Shown here: one piece after another, positions 7,073 to 16,042 of the stretch
Numbering within the stretch: position 1 is the first letter of the stretch
Layout: the number at the start of each line of letters is the position of its first letter
NCBI GenBank assembly: GCA_030018915.1
Contig: JASEHE010000008.1
Location: forward strand, 1-34,383
Source of the DNA: Verrucomicrobiota bacterium
Lineage (GTDB): Bacteria > Verrucomicrobiota > Kiritimatiellia > UBA8416 > SLMC01
Direction of reading: 5' to 3'
DNA: 34,383 nucleotides
The notes under the pieces: generated by a model
The model's input: only the letters and a program-made list of their open reading frames with translations
Databases searched by the model: none
What the model was told of the DNA's origin: nothing
Position numbers and translations under genes: made by a program

Positions 7073-8878
7073 TTACTTCTTTCTGATGACAAACTCGTTC
7101 ACGCCTTCCGGGACGCGGCAGCGCATGAACGGCACCGGGTCGTCCAGGACGCGCTCGGGCTCCAGGTTGACTCCTCGATCCGCAGCCAGCCAGGACGCAT
7201 AGTGCAGTTTCAGGACCAGGATATTCGTCTGGACCTGGCTGACGTCAATGCGGTCGTAGTCGGCCCGCACAACGGCCTTTCCGGAAAGTACAAGCGACGG
7301 CTCGGCGCCGAGCACGCGAAACAGGTTGTACCCCGCGCTTTCCTTCTCCAGCACGAAGAGCGCCTCGTTCCTGCGGGCCAGCTCTTTCCATTCCGAGCGG
7401 GCGAACAGAGCGTATTCGACGGCATAGTGACGAAAGTACAGGGCAAGATCACTGCCTGTCCAACGTCCGACCTCGCGGCCAAACAGCCGATCGTCCCACA
7501 TGGAGGCAAAACCGTGCTTCACGAACGCCGCCTGCCCCAGTCCGCCGATCACGGGTTTGCCGGTGAAATAGGGGGTCACCCGGCCCAACTGCACATCGTC
7601 GCAGAGGATACGTCCCTGCAGAGGCAGACGGTCAATCATCCGGAGTGCTTCCCATCGCGCGCCGCTCAACTCGGTCCCGCCCCTCCGTCCGGCCCGGTCC
7701 AGCAAGTAGCCCGCGAACTCAGGGAGAAGGATCAGCGCCACCAGGAGCGCGGCGACGCGGATCCGCCACGACGATTCCTTGACCACGCGCGCGATCCACA
7801 CCAGACACTCGGTCATCGGCGCCAGTAGCAGCACGGCGCCGGGCAGCACAAAACGGTAGGGCTGCAGCGCGGCCAGAGGCCCAAGGGAGGAACCGCTGTA
7901 GGCGAAGACCAGGCAGGCCAAGCCGCCGACGCCCATGACGGAGAGGGCCCGGTTCGCGCGCCAGCACAGAATCGAGCCGCCCACCCCCAGAACGACAGCC
8001 ACATGGTACAGGAATGTCCGGTCAAACGGGTGGCGGTAGACGCGGTCTGAGAAGACATCCATAACCAGATTTCTCCAATTGCTCTCGAAAAACTTCTCGG
8101 GCCGGGGCACACAGTCCCCGAGGTTGCGCAGCAGAGGAATCAGCCACCAGGCGGCGACGGCAACAAAGACGGCGGCCGCTGTCCCCATCGCCAGCCAATA
8201 GCCAGGACACGCGGATCGCTTGCCATTCAAGACAGCCGCCGCCGCAACCGGCACGAGACCGGCAACGAACGCCGCCGGGTGCGTGTAGAAGATCAGGCCG
8301 GCCACCAGGCCCGCTGCGGGAGCGAGCAGCGCCCAGGATCTGCCCGACAAGGCATTCCAGACACTGGCGACCAGCACCGGGACAAGGCAGGCTGCAGCCG
8401 GGAAGAAGACGTTGCCAAAGCCCCAGAAATAGGCGATCTGCGTATCCAAATGCCAGTAGAGGAGCAACACGAGGAGCAGAAGTGTCCAGCGTCGCCTGTC
8501 GGGGAACAGGGGCCTGAGTCCGAACCAGGCGACCAGGGGAGCGAGCAGGGCTACGCCCGTGATCGTCAGATAGAACAGGGCAGGCAGAGGGATGAATGGC
8601 GCCAGGCTGTGGATCACGCTGTAGGCCTTGTTGCCCACGCTGTTCCACAAGCCAACAGGGTAGCCCGCCATGAAGCAGGGATCATACCCAAATACTCCTT
8701 GGACTTGCGATCCTCCGTGGGCGGTCGCGAAGTAGTGCCACACGTCGCCGCGAAGAGGGATTTCTCCCCGGAGAAGGAGCGAGGGCGGATACTCGCGCAG
8801 GACAAGCGCGATGTGCGCGAGCATGACGCATGCAACAAGCAAGGCGCCGCGTGAGAATCGATTGAGGATTGCCTTCAT
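7073..8878 (-). CDS. Large multi-pass integral membrane protein (601 aa)
   Basis: Many hydrophobic segments (ALFYLTITGVALLAPLVAWFG, WTLLLLVLLLYWHL, AAAVFVAVAAWWLIPLL) with a soluble C-terminal part. Confidence 0.75.
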   Translation of the reverse strand: MKAILNRFSRGALLVACVMLAHIALVLREYPPSLLLRGEIPLRGDVWHYFATAHGGSQVQGVFGYDPCFMAGYPVGLWNSVGNKAYSVIHSLAPFIPLPALFYLTITGVALLAPLVAWFGLRPLFPDRRRWTLLLLVLLLYWHLDTQIAYFWGFGNVFFPAAACLVPVLVASVWNALSGRSWALLAPAAGLVAGLIFYTHPAAFVAGLVPVAAAAVLNGKRSACPGYWLAMGTAAAVFVAVAAWWLIPLLRNLGDCVPRPEKFFESNWRNLVMDVFSDRVYRHPFDRTFLYHVAVVLGVGGSILCWRANRALSVMGVGGLACLVFAYSGSSLGPLAALQPYRFVLPGAVLLLAPMTECLVWIARVVKESSWRIRVAALLVALILLPEFAGYLLDRAGRRGGTELSGARWEALRMIDRLPLQGRILCDDVQLGRVTPYFTGKPVIGGLGQAAFVKHGFASMWDDRLFGREVGRWTGSDLALYFRHYAVEYALFARSEWKELARRNEALFVLEKESAGYNLFRVLGAEPSLVLSGKAVVRADYDRIDVSQVQTNILVLKLHYASWLAADRGVNLEPERVLDDPVPFMRCRVPEGVNEFVIRKK

Positions 8879-8885
8879 CCGTCTT

Positions 8886-10058
8886 TCAAGCCTCGGCGGT
8901 CAACGCATCGGAGAAGTATCGCCGGTAGTCCCGGAACATGCGGTCAAGCGTAAAGTCCTGCAGCCATCGCTGGTGCGCGGACTCGCCCATCCGCGCCCGC
9001 ATCGCCGGATCGCTCGCCACCCGAACGATTGCCTCGGCGACCTCGCCGGGCTGCTGAGGATCCACGAGCATTCCCTCCCGCCCGTCCGCGACCACCTCCG
9101 GGATGCCGCCCAGGCGACTGGCGATGATCGGCTTGCCGCGGCTCATGGCCTCCAACAGTACCAGGCCGAAGGCCTCCGGCTCAATGGAAAGCAGCACGCC
9201 CACGTCGCAGCCGTTGAAGTAGCGGGCGCCATCCTGCCTTTCGCCCAGAAACACCACGGAGTCCGTCAACCCCAGTTCGGTGACCAGCCGCTCGCGCGGT
9301 GCCCGCTCCGGCCCGTCGCCAACGAGGAGAAGCCGGAGAGATGACTGATCACTTCCCTTCTTCCGCTCTTCTCCCGCCGCCGGCTCTCGGCGCAGATCAA
9401 GCGCGGCCCGCCACGCGTACAGCAGCTCCCGGTGCCCTTTCCCCCGGACGAATCGCGCCACGCAGACGAAGTCCACGGTCCCTGCCGGCCTGGCCGGGTA
9501 GTCGTCCGGCATTGTCCGGTCCGGCGCCGCGATGCCGTGATGGATGACCGTGCCCTGGATCCGGCGCGCGCCCAGCTTGCGTTCCCATTGCCGCTTGAGC
9601 GCCTCGGAGTTGAAGATGACGTCCGACACGGAACGCCGGCATGCCCTCTCGACCATCCGCCTGACCCAATGCCGGGCGCGCTCGTCCTGGCCTGGACGCG
9701 TGTGGGCAACGGCCACGATGCGTGAGAAGGGGAGAGCCAGTCGAACGGCGGTCGGAAGGGTCTCGCAGCCAAACTCGTTGACGAGGATGAGACGGCGCCG
9801 CAGCCCGACATGTTGCCTGCGGACCTGCCGCCACTCCCGCGCGAGGGTCCGGAGATATCCGAACAACAGGCGGAGAGCCTTCCCGTCCCTGGATCCCCTG
9901 CGGGCCGTTGCCTCGGCTCCATGCGCAGGCGCCCTCTCGCATATCTCGACGACTGCTCCGCCATCCCGGGGCCAGAGACCTCGCAGGGAGTTGACATAGG
10001 TCCCGACCCCGGAAGCAGCATGCAGAGCCCCAGCCCGGACTATGAGAACAGCAGTCAT
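8886..10058 (-). CDS. Glycosyltransferase family 4
   Basis: FVCVARFVRGKGHRELLYAW...LLLVGDGPER...VVFLGERQDGARYFNGCDVGVLLSIEPEAFGLVLLEAMSRGKPIIASRLGGIPEVV. Confidence 0.9.
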   Translation of the reverse strand: MTAVLIVRAGALHAASGVGTYVNSLRGLWPRDGGAVVEICERAPAHGAEATARRGSRDGKALRLLFGYLRTLAREWRQVRRQHVGLRRRLILVNEFGCETLPTAVRLALPFSRIVAVAHTRPGQDERARHWVRRMVERACRRSVSDVIFNSEALKRQWERKLGARRIQGTVIHHGIAAPDRTMPDDYPARPAGTVDFVCVARFVRGKGHRELLYAWRAALDLRREPAAGEERKKGSDQSSLRLLLVGDGPERAPRERLVTELGLTDSVVFLGERQDGARYFNGCDVGVLLSIEPEAFGLVLLEAMSRGKPIIASRLGGIPEVVADGREGMLVDPQQPGEVAEAIVRVASDPAMRARMGESAHQRWLQDFTLDRMFRDYRRYFSDALTAEA

Positions 10059-10144
10059 GTCCGCGCAATGACCAACACACCCCACTCACGCCGACAGGCA
10101 GGTCCTGTCCACGGCCCCGGCACAAAACACCCTTCCCTTCGGCA

Positions 10145-10921
10145 GTGCTTTTCGCTACTCTCGGCGGCGCCGTGACAACGGGAGACCCACACACGCCGTA
10201 TCACAGCCAGTATGGCCAGGACGAGTATCTTGACACGGAGGTCTTCCTGGGCCTCGAGAACGGCTTCTTCTTGGATATCGGCGCCCACGACGGAGTGACG
10301 TTCAGCAACACGCTCTTCTTCGAAGAGCGCCGCGGCTGGAAGGGCATCTGCGTCGAGCCAAACCGCCAGTGCTATGAACTGCTCACCCAGAACCGCCGCT
10401 GCGCCTGCGTTCTCGGCTGCGTATCCAACCACGCCGGCAAGGCGAAGTTCTGGGAGGTCTCGGGGCCGTCGTCGTCGCTCAGCGGCATCCCCGGCAAACT
10501 CCACCTGCGGCACAGGGAGCGGATCCACGCCGAGACCGGCGAACGGGGCGGCAAGATCGAGGAGATCGAGATCACCTGTCTTCCCCTGGAAGCTCTGCTG
10601 CGCCAATACGCCATCGCGCGCGTCCACTACTGCAGCATCGACACCGAAGGCGGCGAGCTGGACATCCTGAACACCATCGACTTCTCGACGCGCCGAATCG
10701 ACATCTTCACGGTCGAAAACAACTACGGGGACACGCGCATTCGCCGTTTTCTCGAACAGCGGGGGTACCGCCTTCTCCGCGCCGATTGCGATGAAGTCTA
10801 CCGGCGCGTGGACCCCTTCGAGATCTCCTGGAAGGAGCGCCTGGCGCCGCAGGCCGTCCGTCTGTACCGCCGCCTGCTCAGGCGGCTCCATCGCGGTTGG
10901 GCCGGACCAACCGCCCAATAG
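10145..10921 (+). CDS. FkbM-family methyltransferase
   Basis: SQYGQDEYLDTEVFLGLENGFFLDIGAHDGVTFSNTLFFEERRGWKGICVEPN...VHYCSIDTEGGELDIL. The true start may be an internal GTG. Confidence 0.88.
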   Translation: MLFATLGGAVTTGDPHTPYHSQYGQDEYLDTEVFLGLENGFFLDIGAHDGVTFSNTLFFEERRGWKGICVEPNRQCYELLTQNRRCACVLGCVSNHAGKAKFWEVSGPSSSLSGIPGKLHLRHRERIHAETGERGGKIEEIEITCLPLEALLRQYAIARVHYCSIDTEGGELDILNTIDFSTRRIDIFTVENNYGDTRIRRFLEQRGYRLLRADCDEVYRRVDPFEISWKERLAPQAVRLYRRLLRRLHRGWAGPTAQ

Positions 10922-10933
10922 CGTACGGTCCGG

Positions 10934-12631
10934 TCAACGCCCGACGGCCCGTCGAACGGCGCGGCGCCACTCGTGCCAGAGCCCGGAGATATGTCCCGCG
11001 ATCCCCGACCGGACAAGCCGATCTTCGATTGCCCGACCGGCAAGCACGTTGACGCGGCGCGCCAGGGATGCGAGCGCCCACCAGAAAGACCGCGTCACGG
11101 ATCGCGCGGATCGCGGGTACCTTCCCGTGTCCTGGAGACTCCGGATGGCCACGTTGCCGGCGGCGATGGAGAAGCGCAGGCGCGCCATTTCTCTCGCCGA
11201 AAGCCGCGAGGATGGGATCATGTGCATGGCTGTCAGCGCCGGGGCATACCAACTCTCCCATCCTTGCCTCACGATGCGCCACGCCAGTTCCATGTCCTCG
11301 CCTGAGCCCAGTTGCCCGGCAATCCGGCCGCTGGCGACGAACTCCTCCGTCTCATAGGCCAGCATGGCCGGCAGGGCCCGCACAGCCGTGCCGCCGCCGC
11401 ACGGCTGCTGCACCATTCGCCCGGGCAGATCCACAGCCTTCTCCGTCTGATCCATGTAGTCCCGCACCCCGTACATCCACCTCACGCGATCCCAGCATGT
11501 TGGCAGGGGGCCCGGAGTCTCCACGTCAATCCGGCCGCAGACAATCCCGGCCTTCTCGTGGTCCGCGAAGAACCGCAGGCAATTCTGAATCCAGTGCTGA
11601 TCCAGGACTATGTCATCATCCAGAATCCCCAGAATCCTCCCCCGGGCCTCCCGGGCCGCGCGGCGGCGGGCAGAGAAACTGCCCTGGCGTTCTTCTCTCA
11701 CGATTTTTGTGTCGCAGGGGATCCGGCTGACGAATGAACGAACCTTCTCCAAGGACGAGTCATTGCTGTTATTGTCAACCAGAACGACTTCCCACTGCTC
11801 GCGGCGGACTCCCCGTTGTTGCGCGAGCCCATCCAACACCCGCTCGATCCTTTCCCCGGCGTTGCAGACAGTGAGACACACCGAAAAATCCCGCTCCCAG
11901 CGGACTTTCAAGCCACTGACGTCGTGATGCTTGCCCCGGTGCGCGTAGATTACCTGATCCGCACTCATGGCCAGGCCCCGGAATTCGCCGAACACCTCCC
12001 AGGGACGCTTCTGGCAGTTGTGCCGGACGGCCAGGACCGAGTAGATGCTCCGATCGTGGCGGTGGTTCTCGTGGGGCCCGCAGACGATATCCGGGTTCTG
12101 CCCGAACTCGTAGGCCTCGTCAATCAGCCCTTGGTACCGCCCCCCTGCCGCGTACCCCAGTATGCCTGAACAGAGCTGCCGGCCGGAACGTTCCTCCGTC
12201 GTCGCCTGCATGAGTTGAAAGGCCCGCTCGTGGGTCCAGCACGCGTTTGCGTGTTCATCCTGTACCAGGAAGATGCCGTCTGCCGCGAGCTGCCCGAAGA
12301 TGACGCCCAAACTTCGCGCCGGCATGGCGCCGGCGTCCAGCCAGAGCACGAGCGAACCATGTTCGCCCGCAAACTTGACCGCTCCGGTCTTGTACGCGTG
12401 CTGCCCGGGATCGAGGTAGCCGGAAAAGAATGAGTCCACGGCAGGAGGGTACGCGCGGACTTCAACCTTCTCGCACCGTCTCAGAAGACGCTTCTGCCCC
12501 TCGGTCAACCCGAGGTCGTAGATTAGAATTTTGTCTACGACGTCGTACGACGTCCGGTGCACCCCAGCCAAGAGGGTGAGCCCCGCTTTGAAGTACTTGC
12601 TGTTAAACGAAGTGACCAGGACGTTGGACAT
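10934..12631 (-). CDS. Two-domain glycosyltransferase: N-terminal DUF1647/GT8-like domain plus C-terminal GT2
   Basis: N-terminus LVTSFNSKYFKAGLTLLAGVHRTSYDVVDKILIYDLGLTEGQKRLL...LVLWLDAGA. C-terminus FSVCLTVCNAGERIERVLDGL...VVLVDNNSNDSS...GRILGILDDDIVLD. Confidence 0.8.
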   Translation of the reverse strand: MSNVLVTSFNSKYFKAGLTLLAGVHRTSYDVVDKILIYDLGLTEGQKRLLRRCEKVEVRAYPPAVDSFFSGYLDPGQHAYKTGAVKFAGEHGSLVLWLDAGAMPARSLGVIFGQLAADGIFLVQDEHANACWTHERAFQLMQATTEERSGRQLCSGILGYAAGGRYQGLIDEAYEFGQNPDIVCGPHENHRHDRSIYSVLAVRHNCQKRPWEVFGEFRGLAMSADQVIYAHRGKHHDVSGLKVRWERDFSVCLTVCNAGERIERVLDGLAQQRGVRREQWEVVLVDNNSNDSSLEKVRSFVSRIPCDTKIVREERQGSFSARRRAAREARGRILGILDDDIVLDQHWIQNCLRFFADHEKAGIVCGRIDVETPGPLPTCWDRVRWMYGVRDYMDQTEKAVDLPGRMVQQPCGGGTAVRALPAMLAYETEEFVASGRIAGQLGSGEDMELAWRIVRQGWESWYAPALTAMHMIPSSRLSAREMARLRFSIAAGNVAIRSLQDTGRYPRSARSVTRSFWWALASLARRVNVLAGRAIEDRLVRSGIAGHISGLWHEWRRAVRRAVGR

Positions 12632-12990
12632 GAGAGGAAGGTTACATGGGTGTCAAGAGTGACAGGTTACACACGGGGACAAGGCACAGAGCGCAGCAAG
12701 CCGCATGACGCAAACCGGCGTTTGCCGTCCGCCGTCATGCGACTTTGCCCAAAGTGGCATCCCAGGTTCGTCGCGATCTCCTCCGGCTTCAGAACCACAT
12801 TCGCGAAGAATCGCCCCTGATCGTCTTCGTAGGCGAAGGAGTCGAGATCGAACCGGTCGCGGAGCAAAAGGATTTCATGCCTCGATCTTCAGTTCCCGGG
12901 CTCCGAATCGCAAGTGGCGTCGGCACACCCGAGGCCGGAACGCCCCCAATCAACGAACGATCGAATGTGCCGATCCCAGACTTCCCATCT

Positions 12991-13011
12991 TTCAGCATTC
13001 AGCATTCAGCA
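12991..13011. repeat. (TTCAGCA)3 heptamer array containing the stop codon of the GT10 gene
   Basis: Three exact copies; the minus strand reads GAATGCTGA = E C stop. Confidence 0.95.
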
Positions 13012-14021
13012 TTCTCCCCCTCCCTCTTCTCCAGCACCCGATGCCGCATCACCAGCAAGCGCCGGATCAGGGGGTTCCTCACCAACGCGCGCCGGATTTG
13101 TTGGCTTCTCCGCGTCCAGTACGCCCGGCGCATCTGCTTCAGCAGCCGCCGCGCGGTGCGGCGAAACCGATCCTTCCCGGCAATCGGCTCCGCCGGGCCC
13201 TCGAAGATGCGGGCAAACTGCGCCAGCACGTTCTCGGGCTTGATATATTCGTTCACCCGGTTGCCGACATAGCACGGCTGCCGTAGATACTCCAGATACA
13301 GGGCATCATCCTGATCCACCTTCGCCACGCGCTCGACCAGGGCATCCGGGCCGTCAAAGTCGGTTGCGTTGACGAAGCTGCGCGGGTTGAAATCCCGCTC
13401 GACCAGTGGGTTGCCCCAGTAGATCGGCACGCAGTGCGCCTGCATGGCCTGGAACAGCTTCTCGGTCGTGTAGCCAGGATGCGACTGGTTCTCGAAGGCG
13501 ATCGCAAACTTGTGCGCCCGCATGAACGCCAGCTTGTCGTCCACCGGCCCGCCCACGTTGTTCAGGAACCGCCCGCCCGAATCTACGGTCTTGTACTGCG
13601 ACAGCTTGTGAAAAAACTCGATCCGTTCCTTTCCGCGCGGGTTCGACACGACAAAGCAGCAGAACTTCGTCTTCTCCGCCAGCACTCTCGCGGGATCGAA
13701 CCCCGGCGGCTGTATCAGCTCCGCCGGATCCCCATACAGCGCGTAGTGCGGCAGCCGGTAGTGCCCGGGCCGGTCCGTGAACTCGAAGTCGAACGAGTAG
13801 TCGCACTCGTCCCAATCCGGCTCGATGCACTCGCCGGTGTAGAAGATCCGAATCCCGCGATGCTTGCGGTATTCCGTGCCGAAGGTCGAGTAGATCAGGT
13901 AGTCCGGCTGCTCGCCGATCGCGAGGTCGTAGCGCGGGCTCAGCAGCCGGACAAAGTAGTTGTCGCGCTTGTCAAAACCCGGCCAGAAATCGGAAAAATT
14001 GAGCTTGATGGCCGGCATCAT
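12999..14021 (-). CDS. GT10-like alpha-1,3-fucosyltransferase family protein
   Basis: FYTGECIEPDWDECDYSFDFE...KFCCFVVSNPRGKERIEFFHKLSQYKTVDSGGRFLNNVG...KFAIAFENQSHPGYTTEKLFQAMQAHCVPIYWGNP. Confidence 0.88.
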   Translation of the reverse strand: MMPAIKLNFSDFWPGFDKRDNYFVRLLSPRYDLAIGEQPDYLIYSTFGTEYRKHRGIRIFYTGECIEPDWDECDYSFDFEFTDRPGHYRLPHYALYGDPAELIQPPGFDPARVLAEKTKFCCFVVSNPRGKERIEFFHKLSQYKTVDSGGRFLNNVGGPVDDKLAFMRAHKFAIAFENQSHPGYTTEKLFQAMQAHCVPIYWGNPLVERDFNPRSFVNATDFDGPDALVERVAKVDQDDALYLEYLRQPCYVGNRVNEYIKPENVLAQFARIFEGPAEPIAGKDRFRRTARRLLKQMRRAYWTRRSQQIRRALVRNPLIRRLLVMRHRVLEKREGENAEC

Positions 14022-15193
14022 GACACACTGCCGCGGTCGCCGACCGTCCGGGCGGAGGGCGGCCAGGGACATTCCAAGTGCCCCATCAACTGCCTCGCTG
14101 TCGAGAAACCATCCACGCTGAACTCCGGGGACCACCTGAACCCGCGAAGCGCCTGGCGCAGCAACAGGCCGGGCTGCTCGCGCAGCGCCCGGCCGACGTT
14201 CCGGAGAAAACGCGCCGGCGCCCGCCGCGCCACGTTCCCGTACAACGCAAAGCCGTCGTGATAGAGACTGCGCTGTACCTCGAGGATCTTCTCCCGCCAA
14301 CCCGCGACGCGCTTCCATTCCGCCGGGATTCCGGATGCCGGGTCGTCCAGCACGCTCTCCAGCGATAGGAGGATGTTGCGGTCGTAGTACTGCTCCCTGC
14401 ATTGCGCGCTGGCCTGCGACCCGTGCAGGCGCCAGGTGGCCAGTTTGTCCGGCACGTAGGCAATGTCCGAGACCAGGCAGGCGCGCAGTTGCCACTCGTG
14501 GTCCGCCGCCACGCCGCGGTCCGTCCGGAACAGCCCGATCCGGCCCAGCAGGCGCCGGCGAAACAGCACAGCGGTCATGGTGACCCAGACAATGCCCAAG
14601 CAGGCATGGACGATGAACTCGGTCCGCCCGTCCCGCGCGTGCGGCACGCTCATCCACTCGCCGTAGAACTGGCGGGGATGCTTGTTCAAGTCGAGATCCA
14701 AAGTCTTGCCCTCCGCGTCAATCACCCGGTAGTCGCAGACGGCGATGTCCATGGGTCGAGGGTCGGGGGTCGAGGGAGAAGAGGATACTGGGTCCCGGAT
14801 GCTGGATTCTGGGCGCTGATCACTCTTTCCTGACACCTGACACCTGAACCCTGAACCCCGAACCCTTCCCTTCTCCACAGCCTCTATCGTCCGCTCCAGC
14901 AGCGGCGGCTCACACGTATCATCCGCGGTCGCGATGTACACGAACTCGCCCGTCGCCCGCCTCAGGCATTCGTTCCAGCCCGCGTACGCCCCTTCCCGCG
15001 GCACCTGGTGCAGCCGCACCTGCGGATCGGCCCGGAACGTCTCCAGGAACTCCCACGAGCCGTCTGCCGAGTGGCTGTCGCACACGATCAACTCCCAGTC
15101 CTTCAGCGTTTGCGCCAGGATGCTCTCCATCCGCGGCGCCAGGAACGGCCGGGCGTTCAGGCAGGGCAGGCAGATGGAGACGAGCGGGGGCAT
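14018..15193 (-). CDS. Glycosyltransferase family 2 with an in-frame low-complexity insertion
   Basis: VSICLPCLNARPFLAPRMESILAQTLKDWELIVCDSHSADGSWE...GEFVYIATADDTCEPP...; TGA overlaps the start of the downstream GT10 gene. Confidence 0.88.
   Translation of the reverse strand: MPPLVSICLPCLNARPFLAPRMESILAQTLKDWELIVCDSHSADGSWEFLETFRADPQVRLHQVPREGAYAGWNECLRRATGEFVYIATADDTCEPPLLERTIEAVEKGRVRGSGFRCQVSGKSDQRPESSIRDPVSSSPSTPDPRPMDIAVCDYRVIDAEGKTLDLDLNKHPRQFYGEWMSVPHARDGRTEFIVHACLGIVWVTMTAVLFRRRLLGRIGLFRTDRGVAADHEWQLRACLVSDIAYVPDKLATWRLHGSQASAQCREQYYDRNILLSLESVLDDPASGIPAEWKRVAGWREKILEVQRSLYHDGFALYGNVARRAPARFLRNVGRALREQPGLLLRQALRGFRWSPEFSVDGFSTARQLMGHLECPWPPSARTVGDRGSVS
14830..14864. repeat. Heptamer array within the GT2 ORF
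   Basis: CTGACAC CTGACAC CTGAACC CTGAACC CCGAACC. Confidence 0.95.
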
Positions 15194-15284
15194 GGGAGCG
15201 GGGGGAGAGAGTTACAGGTTACAGCAGTTACATGGGTTACAGGTTTCAGGGCTACCGGAGGCAACTCGATCCTGGATGCCGGAT

Positions 15285-15312
15285 ACTGGAGACTGGAAAC
15301 TGGAGGCTGGAG
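15285..15312. repeat. (RCTGGAR)4 heptamer array, intergenic
   Basis: ACTGGAG ACTGGAA ACTGGAG GCTGGAG. Confidence 0.95.
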
Positions 15313-15343
15313 GGCGCCGACAAAACTACGAGGTGAACTGTCG

Positions 15344-15970
15344 TCAACCGAGTCGAACAACTACGCCGTCAACTTTGTCGCGCCTCGCCGGAGTCTCCGA
15401 TCGCGGCAGGCCAGAGGCCCACCGCCAGACGGGAGTGACCAGTATCCTGTGCTGCCCGTTGCGAATGATCTTGTACCCGCCGGGCTGCGCGGTCACCTGA
15501 ACGGCCGGCACCGACAGCGACTCCTGAAACTTGATCAAAGCCGGCGAAGGATGTTCGTCCGCCAGCTTGGCTTCCACAAGCAGGATCGGCGCCCGCGCTC
15601 GCGCCGGCAGGAAATCGACCTCCTGCTTCTCCTTGTTGCGAACATAGTGCAGAGAGAACGATCCCAGGCCCAGGTCATTCCAGGTGGAGACCGCCCGGAT
15701 CAGTTGTCGCGTGTATCCGTTGCTCCACCGCCTCCACGCCGTCTCCCTGCCCGACAAATACGGCTCCGGGAATCCGCTGAGCCCGCAGAGGTTGTCCCAT
15801 GTCTCCTGGGTTCCCTCGCCAGGGGCCGAGTCGGCCAGTGACGGATCGTTCGGGAATTCGTCCAGGGTCCGGCGTTTCCCGCCCAATTCCGCCAACGTGA
15901 ACGACCACAGGTGGAAGAGATCATAGCGCCCGGCGAGAGAGTCGCCGCCGTGTTGGCGAAATATAGTCAA
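15344..15970 (-). pseudogene. Remnant of an AAA ATPase / DUF4143 protein, missing the Walker region and an internal segment
   Basis: FRQHGGDSLAGRYDLFHLWSFTLAELGG...LSGFPEPYLSGRETAWRRWSNGYTRQLIR is directly joined to AVSTWNDLGLGSFSLHYVRNKEKQEVDFL (DUF4143-like end). Confidence 0.65.
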
Positions 15971-16042
15971 GACTATTTTGCAGTTTGCTGCAATATAGTC
16001 ACCGGCCCTAGACAGCCCATGAATTCGATCATCAGAGGTCGG

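Noticed and set aside
10055-10918. 287-aa minus-strand ORF
   Set aside because: It is the antisense of a convincing FkbM gene and lacks recognisable domains; expected in GC-rich DNA.
12999-14657. 552-aa ORF as a longer GT10 protein
   Set aside because: The first ~210 residues are an out-of-frame reading of the adjacent GT2. The real start is the ATG near 14021.
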